Shown here one piece after another: positions 45,096-53,575 of a DNA stretch of 64,000 nucleotides; position 1 is the first letter of the stretch; the number at the start of each line of letters is the position of its first letter. The notes beneath the pieces are model-generated. The model saw only the letters and a list, made by a program, of their open reading frames with translations. It searched no databases and was not told the DNA's origin. Position numbers and translations under genes: made by a program. Origin of the DNA: Devosia sp. Its GTDB lineage: Bacteria > Pseudomonadota > Alphaproteobacteria > Rhizobiales > Devosiaceae. The stretch lies in the NCBI GenBank assembly GCA_017794705.1, contig CP051235.1, positions 2,939,001-3,003,000 on the forward strand, written 5' to 3'.

Positions 45096-45437
45096 CTACT
45101 TGCTGCGATCTTCAGTGCGCGGTTCGAGTGCTTCTTTCAGGATGAAGATGTCGAGGGGCAAAATCGAACGGCCGAACAGAGAGTTGGCGAAGTCGTGGCG
45201 GGCCCGTGTTTCGAAATAGGTGGTGAGTGCGAGCACGGTTGCCACGTAATTCATGGCGATGATGGAGAACAGGATGCCGACGCCGGTGACGGCGTTCCAC
45301 ATGGGTACGCTGCCCAGCAACAGCGTGGAGACAAAGGTCACGATCGCTGCAAAGCCGCAGGCAACGTAAATCCGCGGCCAACTGGCTATGGAGTGGGCAC
45401 GCAGGTCAGCGAGATGATCGGGATCGAGTTCGGGCAT
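45096..45437 (-). CDS. Two-helix membrane protein, unknown
   Basis: 113 residues. Two strong membrane helices: IYVACGFAAIVTFVSTLLLG and VTGVGILFSIIAMNYVATVLALTTYF, with a soluble C-terminus (LPLDIFILKEALEPRTEDRS). No family recognised. It lies between prs and rplY on the same strand. Confidence 0.6.
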   Translation of the reverse strand: MPELDPDHLADLRAHSIASWPRIYVACGFAAIVTFVSTLLLGSVPMWNAVTGVGILFSIIAMNYVATVLALTTYFETRARHDFANSLFGRSILPLDIFILKEALEPRTEDRSK

Positions 45438-45505
45438 CGCGTCCGCCGGACAATGGTTTGTTGCAGCGGGATAGCAGTCCTGCCGAAATCCGGCAACGCG
45501 TCCGC

Positions 45506-46438
45506 TCAGTCGAACAGGCTTGAAACGGACTGTTCGGAAGCGGTGCGGGCGATGGCTTCGCCCATCAAGGTGGCGGTGGACAGCAGGCGGATATTTCTGG
45601 CGGCGCGGACCTCGTCGGTCTCGGCGATGGAATCGGAGATGACCAGTTCCTTGAGCTTGGAGCCGGCAACGCGATTGGCGGCATCTCCGGAGAGCACACC
45701 ATGGGTGATGTAGGCGGAGACTTCGGTGGCGCCGGCTTCGAGCAGGGCCTCCGCTGCATTGACCAGGGTGCCGCCGGAATCGACGATGTCGTCGATCATG
45801 ATGCAGCTCTGGCCCTTCACGTCACCGATGATGTTCATCACTTCGGAGACGCCGGCGCGGGGACGGCGCTTGTCGACGATGGCGAGCGGCGCGCCGATGC
45901 GCGAAGCAACGTTGCGGGCACGGACCACGCCGCCGACATCGGGGGAGACAATGGTGATCTTCTTGGTGTCGTAGTGATCGACAAGGTCGCGCACGATGAC
46001 CGGCGCGAAATAGAGATTGTCGGTCGGGATGTCGAAAAAGCCCTGGATCTGGCCGGCATGCAAGTCGAGGGTGAGGATGCGGTTGACGCCGCTTTCAACG
46101 ATCAGGTTAGCGACCAACTTGGCCGAGATGGGCGTGCGAGGCGCGGACTTCCGGTCCTGCCTGGCGTAACCGAAATAGGGCATGACGGCGGTGATGCGAC
46201 GGGCCGAGGAGCGCCGCAGCGCATCGGCCAGGATCAGCATTTCCATCAGATTGTCGTTGGCGGGATATGAGGTGGACTGGAGGATGAACACATCCTCGCC
46301 GCGTACGTTCTCATTGATCTCTACGAAGATTTCCTTGTCGGCAAAACGCTGGACCTTGCAGTTGGTCAGCTTGCGGCCGAGGTATTTTGAAACAGCTTCC
46401 GCCAGGGCCAGATTGGAATTACCTGCCACAAGTTTCAT
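45506..46438 (-). CDS. prs: Ribose-phosphate pyrophosphokinase
   Basis: 310 residues. [69 protein letters not shown] and the PRPP loop [12 protein letters not shown] are Prs signatures. It makes PRPP for purine, pyrimidine, His and NAD synthesis and for Apt in this window. Confidence 0.96.
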   Translation of the reverse strand: MKLVAGNSNLALAEAVSKYLGRKLTNCKVQRFADKEIFVEINENVRGEDVFILQSTSYPANDNLMEMLILADALRRSSARRITAVMPYFGYARQDRKSAPRTPISAKLVANLIVESGVNRILTLDLHAGQIQGFFDIPTDNLYFAPVIVRDLVDHYDTKKITIVSPDVGGVVRARNVASRIGAPLAIVDKRRPRAGVSEVMNIIGDVKGQSCIMIDDIVDSGGTLVNAAEALLEAGATEVSAYITHGVLSGDAANRVAGSKLKELVISDSIAETDEVRAARNIRLLSTATLMGEAIARTASEQSVSSLFD

Positions 46439-46554
46439 GCCGAAAACCCGTCTGATTGCCGGCCAAGCGTGCCAGCCGATGCCCCAATGCGGCGTGGTTT
46501 AGACGGTCTGGGTCAGAGTCGCAACAGGGCTGGCGCAGAATCCTTAACGAGACC

Positions 46555-48384
46555 TCAGGCGAGGGCGATGATTGAGATCTGGCGGCCAGTGTCGATCCCG
46601 TGGTGGGTGGCGTAGCGGTGCGAGAAATAAAGGTCCGGGCGGGCATAGGTGGACTGGCCGACCTGTTCGATATTGTTGATCCCTGCTGCTTTCAGCCGGT
46701 CGTGGACGAAGCCGGGCAGATCAAAATGCTCGCGGGCAGCGCCTTCGGGGACATAGAAGCGGGAGGCGGCGTCGGGATGGCGGGCGATGACATCGCGGGC
46801 AAAATCCGGACCGACTTCATAGTCCTCGGAGAAAATGACCGGGCCGATGGCGGCAGTGATATGCGCCGGATCGGCGCCCAGTTGCTGCATGGCGGCGACG
46901 GTGTTGGCGATGACGCCGTCGACGGCGCCGCGCCAGCCGGCGTGGCAGGCACCGATGACGCCGGCCCGGGGGTCGGCGAAAAGGATGGGCGTGCAGTCGG
47001 CGGTGAGGATGCCGAGGGCTTGCCCGGACTGGTTGGTGACCAGGCCGTCGGCCTCGATTGATCCTGTCTCCGTCGTGCCTTCCAGCGTGACCACTTTAGC
47101 CGAATGGACCTGTTTGACAGTGTGCAGCTGGTCCGTGGCCAGCGCCAGCGCCTGCATGGCCAAGGCGCGGTTGGCCGTGGCATTTTCAGGGCTGTCACCC
47201 GTTCTGAACGAGACATTCAGGCTGGCGAACGTGCCTTCCGAAACGCCGCCCTGTCGGCCGAAGAAACCGTGGCGGATTGTTTCGAGGTTTTCGAGGCTAC
47301 CGGCGGTTTCGAACGGCGCCGCTGCGGTTGCGCCAAACATGACCATGACCTTGAAGAGCTTGCCCATGGCATCCTCGCCGATCAACCGGTTGAGATCGGC
47401 CTTGATGCTTTCGGCGCGATCCGGGTTGGCCGCGGCCAGCTTTTGGGCGCGTTGGACAATGCCCAGTTCTGTGAGGACTTCCGCCTGTGTGCCGGCCAGA
47501 TGCGCAAGGGCGCCTTCTTCGCGGGCAGCGTTGATCAGCGCTTCGAAATCGACGTGCGCGGTGAGGTCGGCTTCGCCGGGGCTGGCGAACGGGTCGGCGT
47601 AGGCGTGGTTCCTGACGGCCTGAAAGGTGTCGCCGGTCTGGGTGCTGGCGTAGCCGTAATCAAAGGCGATCATGCCACCGCCGCGCTTGTTGAGCACCCG
47701 GGCGAGGTCGCGGATGGTGGACTGGGCCAGCGGGTTGACCTCGAGGATTTCGCCGTCTTTCGGGTTGGTGATCGACGCGGGGACGGCATCGTCGGGCAGT
47801 GGCGTTTCGCCGAGTCCCCACACCAGCCGGTCGCCATCAAGCCCAATCATGCGTTCATGCCAGCGGCGGTTGGCAAACTGAAATTGCTTGATCGGGAGCG
47901 CGTCGAAAAATTCGTTGGCAATGACAATCACCGGGCTGCCGCCGGAGGAAAGGTCGGCGATTTCAGTGATCCAACGAGGCTGCCAGTCAGCGAGTTTTTG
48001 CTTTTGCAGGTCCATCAAAGCGGGGCTGGTTTCCAGCAACACAGGCGTCAGCGCCGCTCTTGCTTCCGGATCGCGGGCGATGACGCGCAGGGCGTCTGCC
48101 AACAATGTCCCGCGACCCGGGCCGAGTTCGATAAGATCGTATTTCGGTGGCCTGCCCATGACGTGCCAGTGGGTCAGCGCCCAGGCACCGACCAGTTCAC
48201 CGAACATCTGGCTCACTTCCGGCGCGGTGACGAAATCGCCGCTGGCGCCTAGGGGGTCGCGGTTAATGTAATAGCCATCGCGCGGGTGAGTGAGGCAGAG
48301 GCGCATGTAGGTCGACAGGGACATGGGGCCCTGCGCGTGTATGTGAGTTCGTATCTGTTCAGCGAGGCTGAGTTCAGAACTCAT
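46555..48384 (-). CDS. Fusion: class I SAM-methyltransferase (MidA/NDUFAF7-like) + PgeF polyphenol-oxidase-like domain
   Basis: 609 residues from the ATG at 48384. Residues about 1-360 form the COG1565 methyltransferase (LIELGPGRGTLLADALRV, IVIANEFFDALPIKQFQF, IAFDYGYAS). Residues about 365-609 are a full YfiH/PgeF domain: TVKQVHSAKV, ILTADCTPILFADP, CHAGWRGAVDGV and DLYFSHRYATHHGIDTGRQI hold the metal/catalytic His and Cys. PgeF family members edit peptidoglycan precursors or act on purine nucleosides. In relatives these are usually two adjacent genes after lgt; here one continuous frame joins them. It overlaps lgt by 11 bp. Confidence 0.88.
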   Translation of the reverse strand: MSSELSLAEQIRTHIHAQGPMSLSTYMRLCLTHPRDGYYINRDPLGASGDFVTAPEVSQMFGELVGAWALTHWHVMGRPPKYDLIELGPGRGTLLADALRVIARDPEARAALTPVLLETSPALMDLQKQKLADWQPRWITEIADLSSGGSPVIVIANEFFDALPIKQFQFANRRWHERMIGLDGDRLVWGLGETPLPDDAVPASITNPKDGEILEVNPLAQSTIRDLARVLNKRGGGMIAFDYGYASTQTGDTFQAVRNHAYADPFASPGEADLTAHVDFEALINAAREEGALAHLAGTQAEVLTELGIVQRAQKLAAANPDRAESIKADLNRLIGEDAMGKLFKVMVMFGATAAAPFETAGSLENLETIRHGFFGRQGGVSEGTFASLNVSFRTGDSPENATANRALAMQALALATDQLHTVKQVHSAKVVTLEGTTETGSIEADGLVTNQSGQALGILTADCTPILFADPRAGVIGACHAGWRGAVDGVIANTVAAMQQLGADPAHITAAIGPVIFSEDYEVGPDFARDVIARHPDAASRFYVPEGAAREHFDLPGFVHDRLKAAGINNIEQVGQSTYARPDLYFSHRYATHHGIDTGRQISIIALA

Positions 48385-49186
48385 TGCGCCGCCTGAGGGC
48401 ATAGGCCATGAGCGCCAGTCCGCCCAACAACATGGGCAGCGACAGTATCATGCCCATGGTCAGCCAGCCGCCGAACAAGTAGCCCAGTTGGACATCAGGA
48501 ATGCGGACGAACTCCACCAGGATGCGCGACGAGGCGTACACAATGGCAAAGATGCTTGTTGCCAGTCCGGGACGGCGCAAACCGAACCAGACATGGGTTA
48601 CGAGGCGCAGGATGACGAACAGCAGAACGCCTTCCAGCGCGGCTTCGTAAAGCTGGCTGGGGTGGCGCGGAAGATCTCCTGCGCCTGGAAAAACCACGCC
48701 CCACGGCCAGGCGGTGACGCTGCCGTACAATTCGACGTTGATGAAATTGGAGACACGTCCAAGAAAGAGCCCGATCGGCACGACGCAGGCCAGTAGGTCC
48801 AGCGTGGTCAGAAAGTTTGCCCCCTTGGCGCGGCCGAAGATGTACATCACAAGTATCAGGCCGAGCATGCCGCCATGGAATGACATGCCGCCCTGCCAGA
48901 CCTGGAGGGCGTCAAGCGGATTGGCGGCGAAATAGGCGGGGTTGTAGAACAGGACGTAGCCGAGCCGGCCGCCGAGAATGATGCCGATGACGGACCAGAA
49001 GGCAAAGTCGATGAACTCGGCCGAGGTGAAGGGCGGCTTGTTGGCGGGCCAAAGGCTGGGCTTTGAAAGCAGCGACAGTCCATAGAGAAGGCCCAATGCA
49101 ACGCCGCCGAGATAGGCCAGCGCATACCAGCGGATGACCAAGGGGCCGATGGCGAAGGCAACCGGATCGATTTCGGGAAAGGGCAC
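48374..49186 (-). CDS. lgt: Prolipoprotein diacylglyceryl transferase
   Basis: 270 residues with seven membrane helices. YALAYLGGVALGLLYG at the start, then FHGGMLGLI and VPIGLFLGRVSNFINVELYGSVT are the Lgt signatures, including the conserved His-Gly-Gly and Arg-Asn. It transfers diacylglycerol to the lipobox Cys of preprolipoproteins; the window encodes at least one such candidate at 25661. Confidence 0.95.
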   Translation of the reverse strand: MPFPEIDPVAFAIGPLVIRWYALAYLGGVALGLLYGLSLLSKPSLWPANKPPFTSAEFIDFAFWSVIGIILGGRLGYVLFYNPAYFAANPLDALQVWQGGMSFHGGMLGLILVMYIFGRAKGANFLTTLDLLACVVPIGLFLGRVSNFINVELYGSVTAWPWGVVFPGAGDLPRHPSQLYEAALEGVLLFVILRLVTHVWFGLRRPGLATSIFAIVYASSRILVEFVRIPDVQLGYLFGGWLTMGMILSLPMLLGGLALMAYALRRRNEF

Positions 49187-49309
49187 GCGCGGCTCCGCTG
49201 TTGGACCTTGGTAAGCGAGGAGGGAACTTGCGCATCGTGCGCGCTCTGGTCAAGCGGGGCGAGGATACCTAAATAGGGGCAACATGAAAATGAAGGCGAG
49301 GGCCGAAAA

Positions 49310-49564
49310 ATGAGCAATCAGGGCAGCCGAATTCTCGACGATATCGGCCGTTTGATGAACGAAGCCGCGGGCGTCGCCGATGGCGTGCGCCGTGAGGTGG
49401 AAACCGTGGTGAAGTCGCAGATGGAGCGCGCGGTGGCCGATCTCGATCTGGTCAAACGAGAGGATTATGACGCGTTGCGCGAACTGGTGCAGGTGCAAAG
49501 CGAGGAATTGGCCCAGATGCGCAAGGAACTCGACGCGCTGAAACGGCGCAAGAAGACCAGTTAA
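49310..49564 (+). CDS. ubiK: Accessory factor UbiK family protein
   Basis: 84 residues. RILDDIGRLMNEAAGVADGVRREVETVVKSQMERAVADLDLVKREDYDALRELV is the typical amphipathic helix plus coiled coil (LVQVQSEELAQMRKELDAL). UbiK/YqiC helps assemble the aerobic ubiquinone complex. A 9-codon leader frame (MKMKARAEK) at 49284 ends exactly on its start codon. Confidence 0.88.
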   Translation: MSNQGSRILDDIGRLMNEAAGVADGVRREVETVVKSQMERAVADLDLVKREDYDALRELVQVQSEELAQMRKELDALKRRKKTS

Positions 49565-49604
49565 GGCTTTGCTTGTTGGCGGCGGCGCGGATTGCTGCTA
49601 GCCT

Positions 49605-49684
49605 TTTGATGTTCACGTGACTGGCGATTTCAGATGGGCTGACCATCGGGGAGCGTGAACATGTGAGCCGATCGCCTGGGCGGC
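49605..49684 (+). ncRNA. ZTP/ZMP riboswitch (pfl motif) controlling glyA
   Basis: The conserved pfl elements appear in order: CACGTGACTGGCG (from 49614), a CCATC/GATGG hairpin, CGGGGAGCGTGAAC (from 49647), and GCCGATCGCCTGGGC (from 49667). P1 pairs GGCGAT with ATCGCC; a second pairing is ATGTTCACG (49609-49617) with CGTGAACAT (49654-49662). Known ZTP aptamers sense ZMP/ZTP, rising when 10-formyl-THF is short, and control glyA, purH and folate genes, as here. GGGCGGC (49678-49684) can also pair with GCCGCCC (49717-49723) next to the start codon, a plausible expression switch. Confidence 0.9.
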
Positions 49685-49724
49685 GGGATATTCCCGTTCA
49701 ACTCCAAAAAAAGGGAGCCGCCCC

Positions 49725-50987
49725 ATGGACGCGCACCGACGGCTTTTGGCCGAATCCGATTCTGATATTTTTTCCCACATCCGGGCCGAAGAACAGCGCC
49801 AGACCGATGGTCTGGAACTGATTCCTTCCGAGAACTACACTTATCCCGAGGTGCTGGCGGCGCTTGGATCAGTGCTGACTAACAAGTATTCCGAGCGCTA
49901 TCCGGGCCGCCGCTACTATGGCGGGCAGGAACACACTGACGCGATCGAGACCATTGCGCGTGAGCGGGCGAAAGCGCTGTTTCGGGCCGAACATGCGAAT
50001 GTGCAGCCGCTCAGCGGGTCGCCGATGAACCAGGCGGTCTATTTCGCCTTTCTGCAGCCGGGTGACACGATCCTCGCCATGGACCTCAGCCACGGCGGGC
50101 ACCTGACGCATGGGGCGCCGGTGTCGCATATGGGCAAGGTGTTCAATTTCGTCCGCTACAAGACGGAAGCTGACGGATCGATCGATTTCGACAAGATGCG
50201 GGCGTTGGCCCTGGAACACCGGCCGCGCATGGTGCTGGCCGGGCATTCTTCCTATCCACGCGATCTGGATTATGCGGCGTTTCAAAGGATTGCGGACGAA
50301 GTGGAGGCGCTGAGTTTTGCCGACGTGTCGCACGTGGGCGGGCTCATCGCGGCGGACTGTCTCGCCAATCCGCTGGATGCCGGGTTCGACGTGATGACGA
50401 CAACGACGCACAAGAGCCTGCGCGGCCCGCGCGGCGGGTTGATCCTGTGCAAGGCGGAACATGCCAAGGCGATCGATGCCTCTGTGTTTCCCGGGCTGCA
50501 GGGCGGGCCGCATATGAACCAGGTCACGGCTTCAGCGATCACGTTCAGGAAGGCGGCAACGGAAGAGTTTCGGGCCTATTCACAGCAAGTGCTTGTGAAT
50601 GCGCGGGTGCTTGCTGACGAACTGAGCAATGCAGGGGCGCAGCTGATCACCGGTGGCACCAACAATCATCTGATGGTGATCGACACGATCAGGAGCTTCG
50701 GGCTCGACGGGCGGCGGGCCGAACAGGTGCTGGACCGGATCGGGATCACCACGAACAAGCAAGTGATCCCCGATGACCCCCTGCCGCCATTGCGGCCGAG
50801 CGGGGTGCGGCTGGGCACACCGGCCTGCACGACGCGGGGAATGAAAGAGGGCGACATGCGCCTGTTGGCCGGCTGGATGGATGAGGCGCTCAGATCGCCT
50901 GATGACGAGAGCCTGCTCGACAGGTTGGGGGAGCAGGTGCGGGCGCATTGCCGGCAGTTTCCGGTGCCCGGAATTGGAGCGGAATGA
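49725..50987 (+). CDS. glyA: Serine hydroxymethyltransferase
   Basis: 420 residues. LIPSENYTYPEVLAALGSVLTNKYSERYPGRRYYGG, SPMNQAVYFAFLQPGDT, FADVSHVGGLIAADC and the PLP-Lys loop TTTHKSLRGPRGG are SHMT features. It transfers the Ser hydroxymethyl to THF, giving Gly and methylene-THF. The N-terminal part (IPSENYTYPEVLAALG rather than IASENF) differs from the main rhizobial GlyA, so this may be a second paralogue. The upstream ZTP riboswitch ties it to purine/folate status. Confidence 0.94.
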   Translation: MDAHRRLLAESDSDIFSHIRAEEQRQTDGLELIPSENYTYPEVLAALGSVLTNKYSERYPGRRYYGGQEHTDAIETIARERAKALFRAEHANVQPLSGSPMNQAVYFAFLQPGDTILAMDLSHGGHLTHGAPVSHMGKVFNFVRYKTEADGSIDFDKMRALALEHRPRMVLAGHSSYPRDLDYAAFQRIADEVEALSFADVSHVGGLIAADCLANPLDAGFDVMTTTTHKSLRGPRGGLILCKAEHAKAIDASVFPGLQGGPHMNQVTASAITFRKAATEEFRAYSQQVLVNARVLADELSNAGAQLITGGTNNHLMVIDTIRSFGLDGRRAEQVLDRIGITTNKQVIPDDPLPPLRPSGVRLGTPACTTRGMKEGDMRLLAGWMDEALRSPDDESLLDRLGEQVRAHCRQFPVPGIGAE

Positions 50988-51008
50988 GCCTGTTGATAAG
51001 TGACATGG

Positions 51009-51024
51009 TTAACGGTGCGTTAAC
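51009..51024. promoter_or_regulatory. Candidate CtrA box
   Basis: TTAAC-GGTGCG-TTAAC gives TTAA-N7-TTAAC at 51009-51024, the CtrA recognition pattern, inside a perfect 12 bp inverted repeat (51003-51014 with 51018-51029). It lies 22 bp after glyA and about 200 bp before the ybjN-type gene. It could also be a glyA terminator stem, but there is no T-run. Confidence 0.45.
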
Positions 51025-51222
51025 CATGTCGGGCTGATCATCCACAAGAGAAATCCGGTTCTGAAGCCACCTCTGGTGTGTGGTCTTGGGTGCCGGTGTA
51101 GGTTTGCAGCGAACGGTCGATTCGAAGGTGCTGCCTCCCGGCATTCGATCGGTCCTCGATGCGAAAAAGGCGTCGCGGCACAAGCCGCGGCAGGTGCAAA
51201 CCTTACGTAAGGTCCTATTATC

Positions 51223-51726
51223 ATGGCACTTCTTCTCTCAACGGAACCCGATCGCACCGTCCACCCTGTCGATATCATCGAGCATATCGCCTCGATCAAC
51301 GACTGGATGTTTGAGCGTCAGGATGCTGACGAAATCTCCATTTCCGTGCGCGGCGGCTGGAGCGACTACCACGTGTCATTCAACTGGATGGACCATGTGG
51401 AATCGCTGCACCTGGCCAGCGCCTTCGACCTCAAGGTGCCCGAAGCGCGGCGCGCCGAAGTGCTGTCGCTGATCTCGCTGATCAACGAGCAAATGTGGAT
51501 CGGGCATTTCGACATCTGGAACAAGGAAGGCGTGGTGCTGTTCCGGCACTCGCATCTTCTGTCGGGTGGTGCGGAAGTGTCGCCCCAGCAATGCGAGGCA
51601 CTGCTGCGCACGGCGACGGATGCCTGTGACAATTACTATCAGGCGTTTCAGTTCGTGGTGTGGGCCGGCAAGTCGGCGCCCGAAGCGCTGAGCTTCGTCA
51701 TGTTCGAGACTGCCGGCGAAGCCTGA
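51223..51726 (+). CDS. YbjN domain-containing protein
   Basis: 167 residues. TVHPVDIIEHIASINDWMFERQDADEISISV and HVSFNWMDHVESLHLASAFD match the YbjN / type III secretion chaperone-like fold. Rhizobial homologues sit next to proC as here. The ATG at 51223 is the best start. Function is poorly defined (in E. coli linked to stress and motility). The stop overlaps the proC start by 1 bp. Confidence 0.88.
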   Translation: MALLLSTEPDRTVHPVDIIEHIASINDWMFERQDADEISISVRGGWSDYHVSFNWMDHVESLHLASAFDLKVPEARRAEVLSLISLINEQMWIGHFDIWNKEGVVLFRHSHLLSGGAEVSPQQCEALLRTATDACDNYYQAFQFVVWAGKSAPEALSFVMFETAGEA

Positions 51727-52541
51727 TGCTTTCATCTATCGGCAAGGTTGCGGTCGTTGGCCCGGGGAAAATGGCCATGGCGCTGGTGCGCGGCTGGCTG
51801 GCCTCCGGGTTTCCGGCCGACAATCTGGTGCTGGTGCATCCGTCTCCTTCAGAACGAACCCGCGAGTTTGCCGAGGATGTCGGTCTGCGGCTGACCGGGG
51901 AACTGGCAAAGGGTGAAGTGGACTTCATCATGCTTGCGGTGAAGCCGGCAATGATGATTGAGGTCATGCAGGGGCTGAAAGGCAAGATCACGCCGGAGAC
52001 GGTGGTGTTTTCCGTCGCAGCGGGGATTTCGCTGACCAGGATGCAGGGGACGTTGGGCACCGGCCGGGTGATCCGAACCATGCCGAACACGCCTTCGCAG
52101 GTTGGCAAGGGCGTTACCGGCGTTGTGCCGGGACCGGGTGTCAGCGACGAGGATTGCGAAGCGGTCGATGCGCTTCTTTCGGCATCCGGGCTGGTGGTCT
52201 GGCTGGATGACGAAAGCCTGATCGATGCGCTCACCTCGCTCAGCGGGTCGGGCCCTGCCTATGTGTTCCACATGGTCGAGGCGATGGCAGCCGCGGGAGT
52301 GGCGCAGGGTCTACCTGAAGAGGCGGCGATGGCGCTGGCGCGGCAGACGGTGATCGGGGCGGCGGGCCTGATGGAAGCCGATCCGAGTGACGCCGGCACC
52401 TTGCGGGAGAATGTCACCTCGCCCAAGGGTGTGACCTATGAAGCGCTCAAGATCCTGATGGACAAAGAGACGGGCATGACCCCGCTCTTGACCCGGGCGA
52501 TGTCGGCGGCCAAGAAGCGCTCAAAGGAATTGGGCGAATAG
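51726..52541 (+). CDS. proC: Pyrroline-5-carboxylate reductase
   Basis: 271 residues from the ATG at 51726. VAVVGPGKMAMALVRGWLASG (NADP loop), IRTMPNTPSQVGKGVTGV, SLSGSGPAYVFHMVEAM and ENVTSPKGVTYEAL are ProC signatures. It makes proline from pyrroline-5-carboxylate. Followed by a tRNA-binding protein. Confidence 0.94.
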   Translation: MLSSIGKVAVVGPGKMAMALVRGWLASGFPADNLVLVHPSPSERTREFAEDVGLRLTGELAKGEVDFIMLAVKPAMMIEVMQGLKGKITPETVVFSVAAGISLTRMQGTLGTGRVIRTMPNTPSQVGKGVTGVVPGPGVSDEDCEAVDALLSASGLVVWLDDESLIDALTSLSGSGPAYVFHMVEAMAAAGVAQGLPEEAAMALARQTVIGAAGLMEADPSDAGTLRENVTSPKGVTYEALKILMDKETGMTPLLTRAMSAAKKRSKELGE

Positions 52542-52556
52542 GTGGGGCCGCAGGCC

Positions 52557-52898
52557 ATGAGTGACACGATCAGCTTTGACGATTTTCTGGCGGTGGATAT
52601 CCGCGTCGGCACGATCGTGGAGGCGGCGCCGTTTCCTGAAGCGCGCAAGCCGGCGATCAAGATGATGATCGATTTTGGGGACGAGATCGGTGTCAAGAAA
52701 AGTTCGGCGCAGATCACAGTGCACTACACGCCCGAGGAACTGGTGGGGCGACAGGTAATGGCGGTGGTCAATTTCCCGCCGCGACAGATCGGGCCGGTCA
52801 GGTCCGAGGTGTTGACGCTGGGCTATGAAGACGAGAATGGCGCGATCGTGCTCGCGGCGATCGACAAGCCGGTGCCGAACGGGCGCAGGCTGATGTAA
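52557..52898 (+). CDS. csaA: CsaA-like tRNA-binding domain protein
   Basis: 113 residues from the ATG at 52557. DDFLAVDIRVGTIVEAAPFPEARKPAIKM and FPPRQIGPVRSEVLTLGYED are the EMAP/CsaA OB-fold motifs. CsaA is a dimeric chaperone-like protein that binds tRNA. It lies 15 bp after proC. Confidence 0.9.
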   Translation: MSDTISFDDFLAVDIRVGTIVEAAPFPEARKPAIKMMIDFGDEIGVKKSSAQITVHYTPEELVGRQVMAVVNFPPRQIGPVRSEVLTLGYEDENGAIVLAAIDKPVPNGRRLM

Positions 52899-52909
52899 CA
52901 GGCTCAGGC

Positions 52910-53440
52910 CTACTTGTTGCCATGCAGCTTCGAGGTCAGTGACAATTCGTCGAGGACCGGGCGGTCGGAGCTTTCCACCATTTCGACGAGGAACCTGCGA
53001 ACCTGATTTGCGGCTTCCGGCGGCAGTTTTTCAAGTGCGGCGTTGATGCGGCTGGCTTGGGTCTCGGAGAGAGTCTTGAAATATTCGCGGCCCTTGGCGG
53101 TGGCAACCAGCAGACGCTGGCGGCGGTCGCTGGGGCCGGTGTGCTGTTCGATATAACCGTCGTCGATCAGCTGGCGCAGGACCCGGGCGAGGCTCTGCTT
53201 GGTGATCTTGAGGATGGACAGCAGATCGGCCACCGGCATGCCGGGGCGGATGTTGACGAAATAGAGCACGCGGTGGTGCGCGCGGCCAAAGCCGCGGCGG
53301 GCCAGCAACGCATCGGCGTCACCCACAAAGTCCCGATATGCAAAGAAAAACAGGCCCATGACATCCAGGGGCATCTGCTCGGCACCGGCCGATTTTGAAT
53401 TTATGTCAGTGTTGTTGACATTTATTGGATTTGCTGTCAT
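52910..53440 (-). CDS. MarR-family regulator
   Basis: 176 residues from the ATG at 53440 (MTANPINVNN). GRAHHRVLYFVNIRPGMPVADLLSILKITKQSLARVLRQLIDDGYIEQHTGPSDRRQRLLVATAKG is the MarR winged helix and wing. It resembles PetP-type alphaproteobacterial regulators. It is divergent from ilvE; its target may be the shared intergenic region. Confidence 0.88.
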   Translation of the reverse strand: MTANPINVNNTDINSKSAGAEQMPLDVMGLFFFAYRDFVGDADALLARRGFGRAHHRVLYFVNIRPGMPVADLLSILKITKQSLARVLRQLIDDGYIEQHTGPSDRRQRLLVATAKGREYFKTLSETQASRINAALEKLPPEAANQVRRFLVEMVESSDRPVLDELSLTSKLHGNK

Positions 53441-53575
53441 CGTGCCTTCATCGGTCGTGCGCCGCAGCACTTATCCCAAAGCCTTCTGGATTTGCCAAGT
53501 GCGGTGCGGTAGGTCAGGATCAATTGGTGGGATGAATTCCGGACCGGTTGCCGGTTCTTGCGAGTGGAGATGGAA

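Noticed and set aside
53399-53424. ATGTCA/TGACAT symmetric site near the MarR gene
   Set aside because: It lies inside the coding sequence just after the start codon and extends for only six pairs; an operator here is possible but unsupported.
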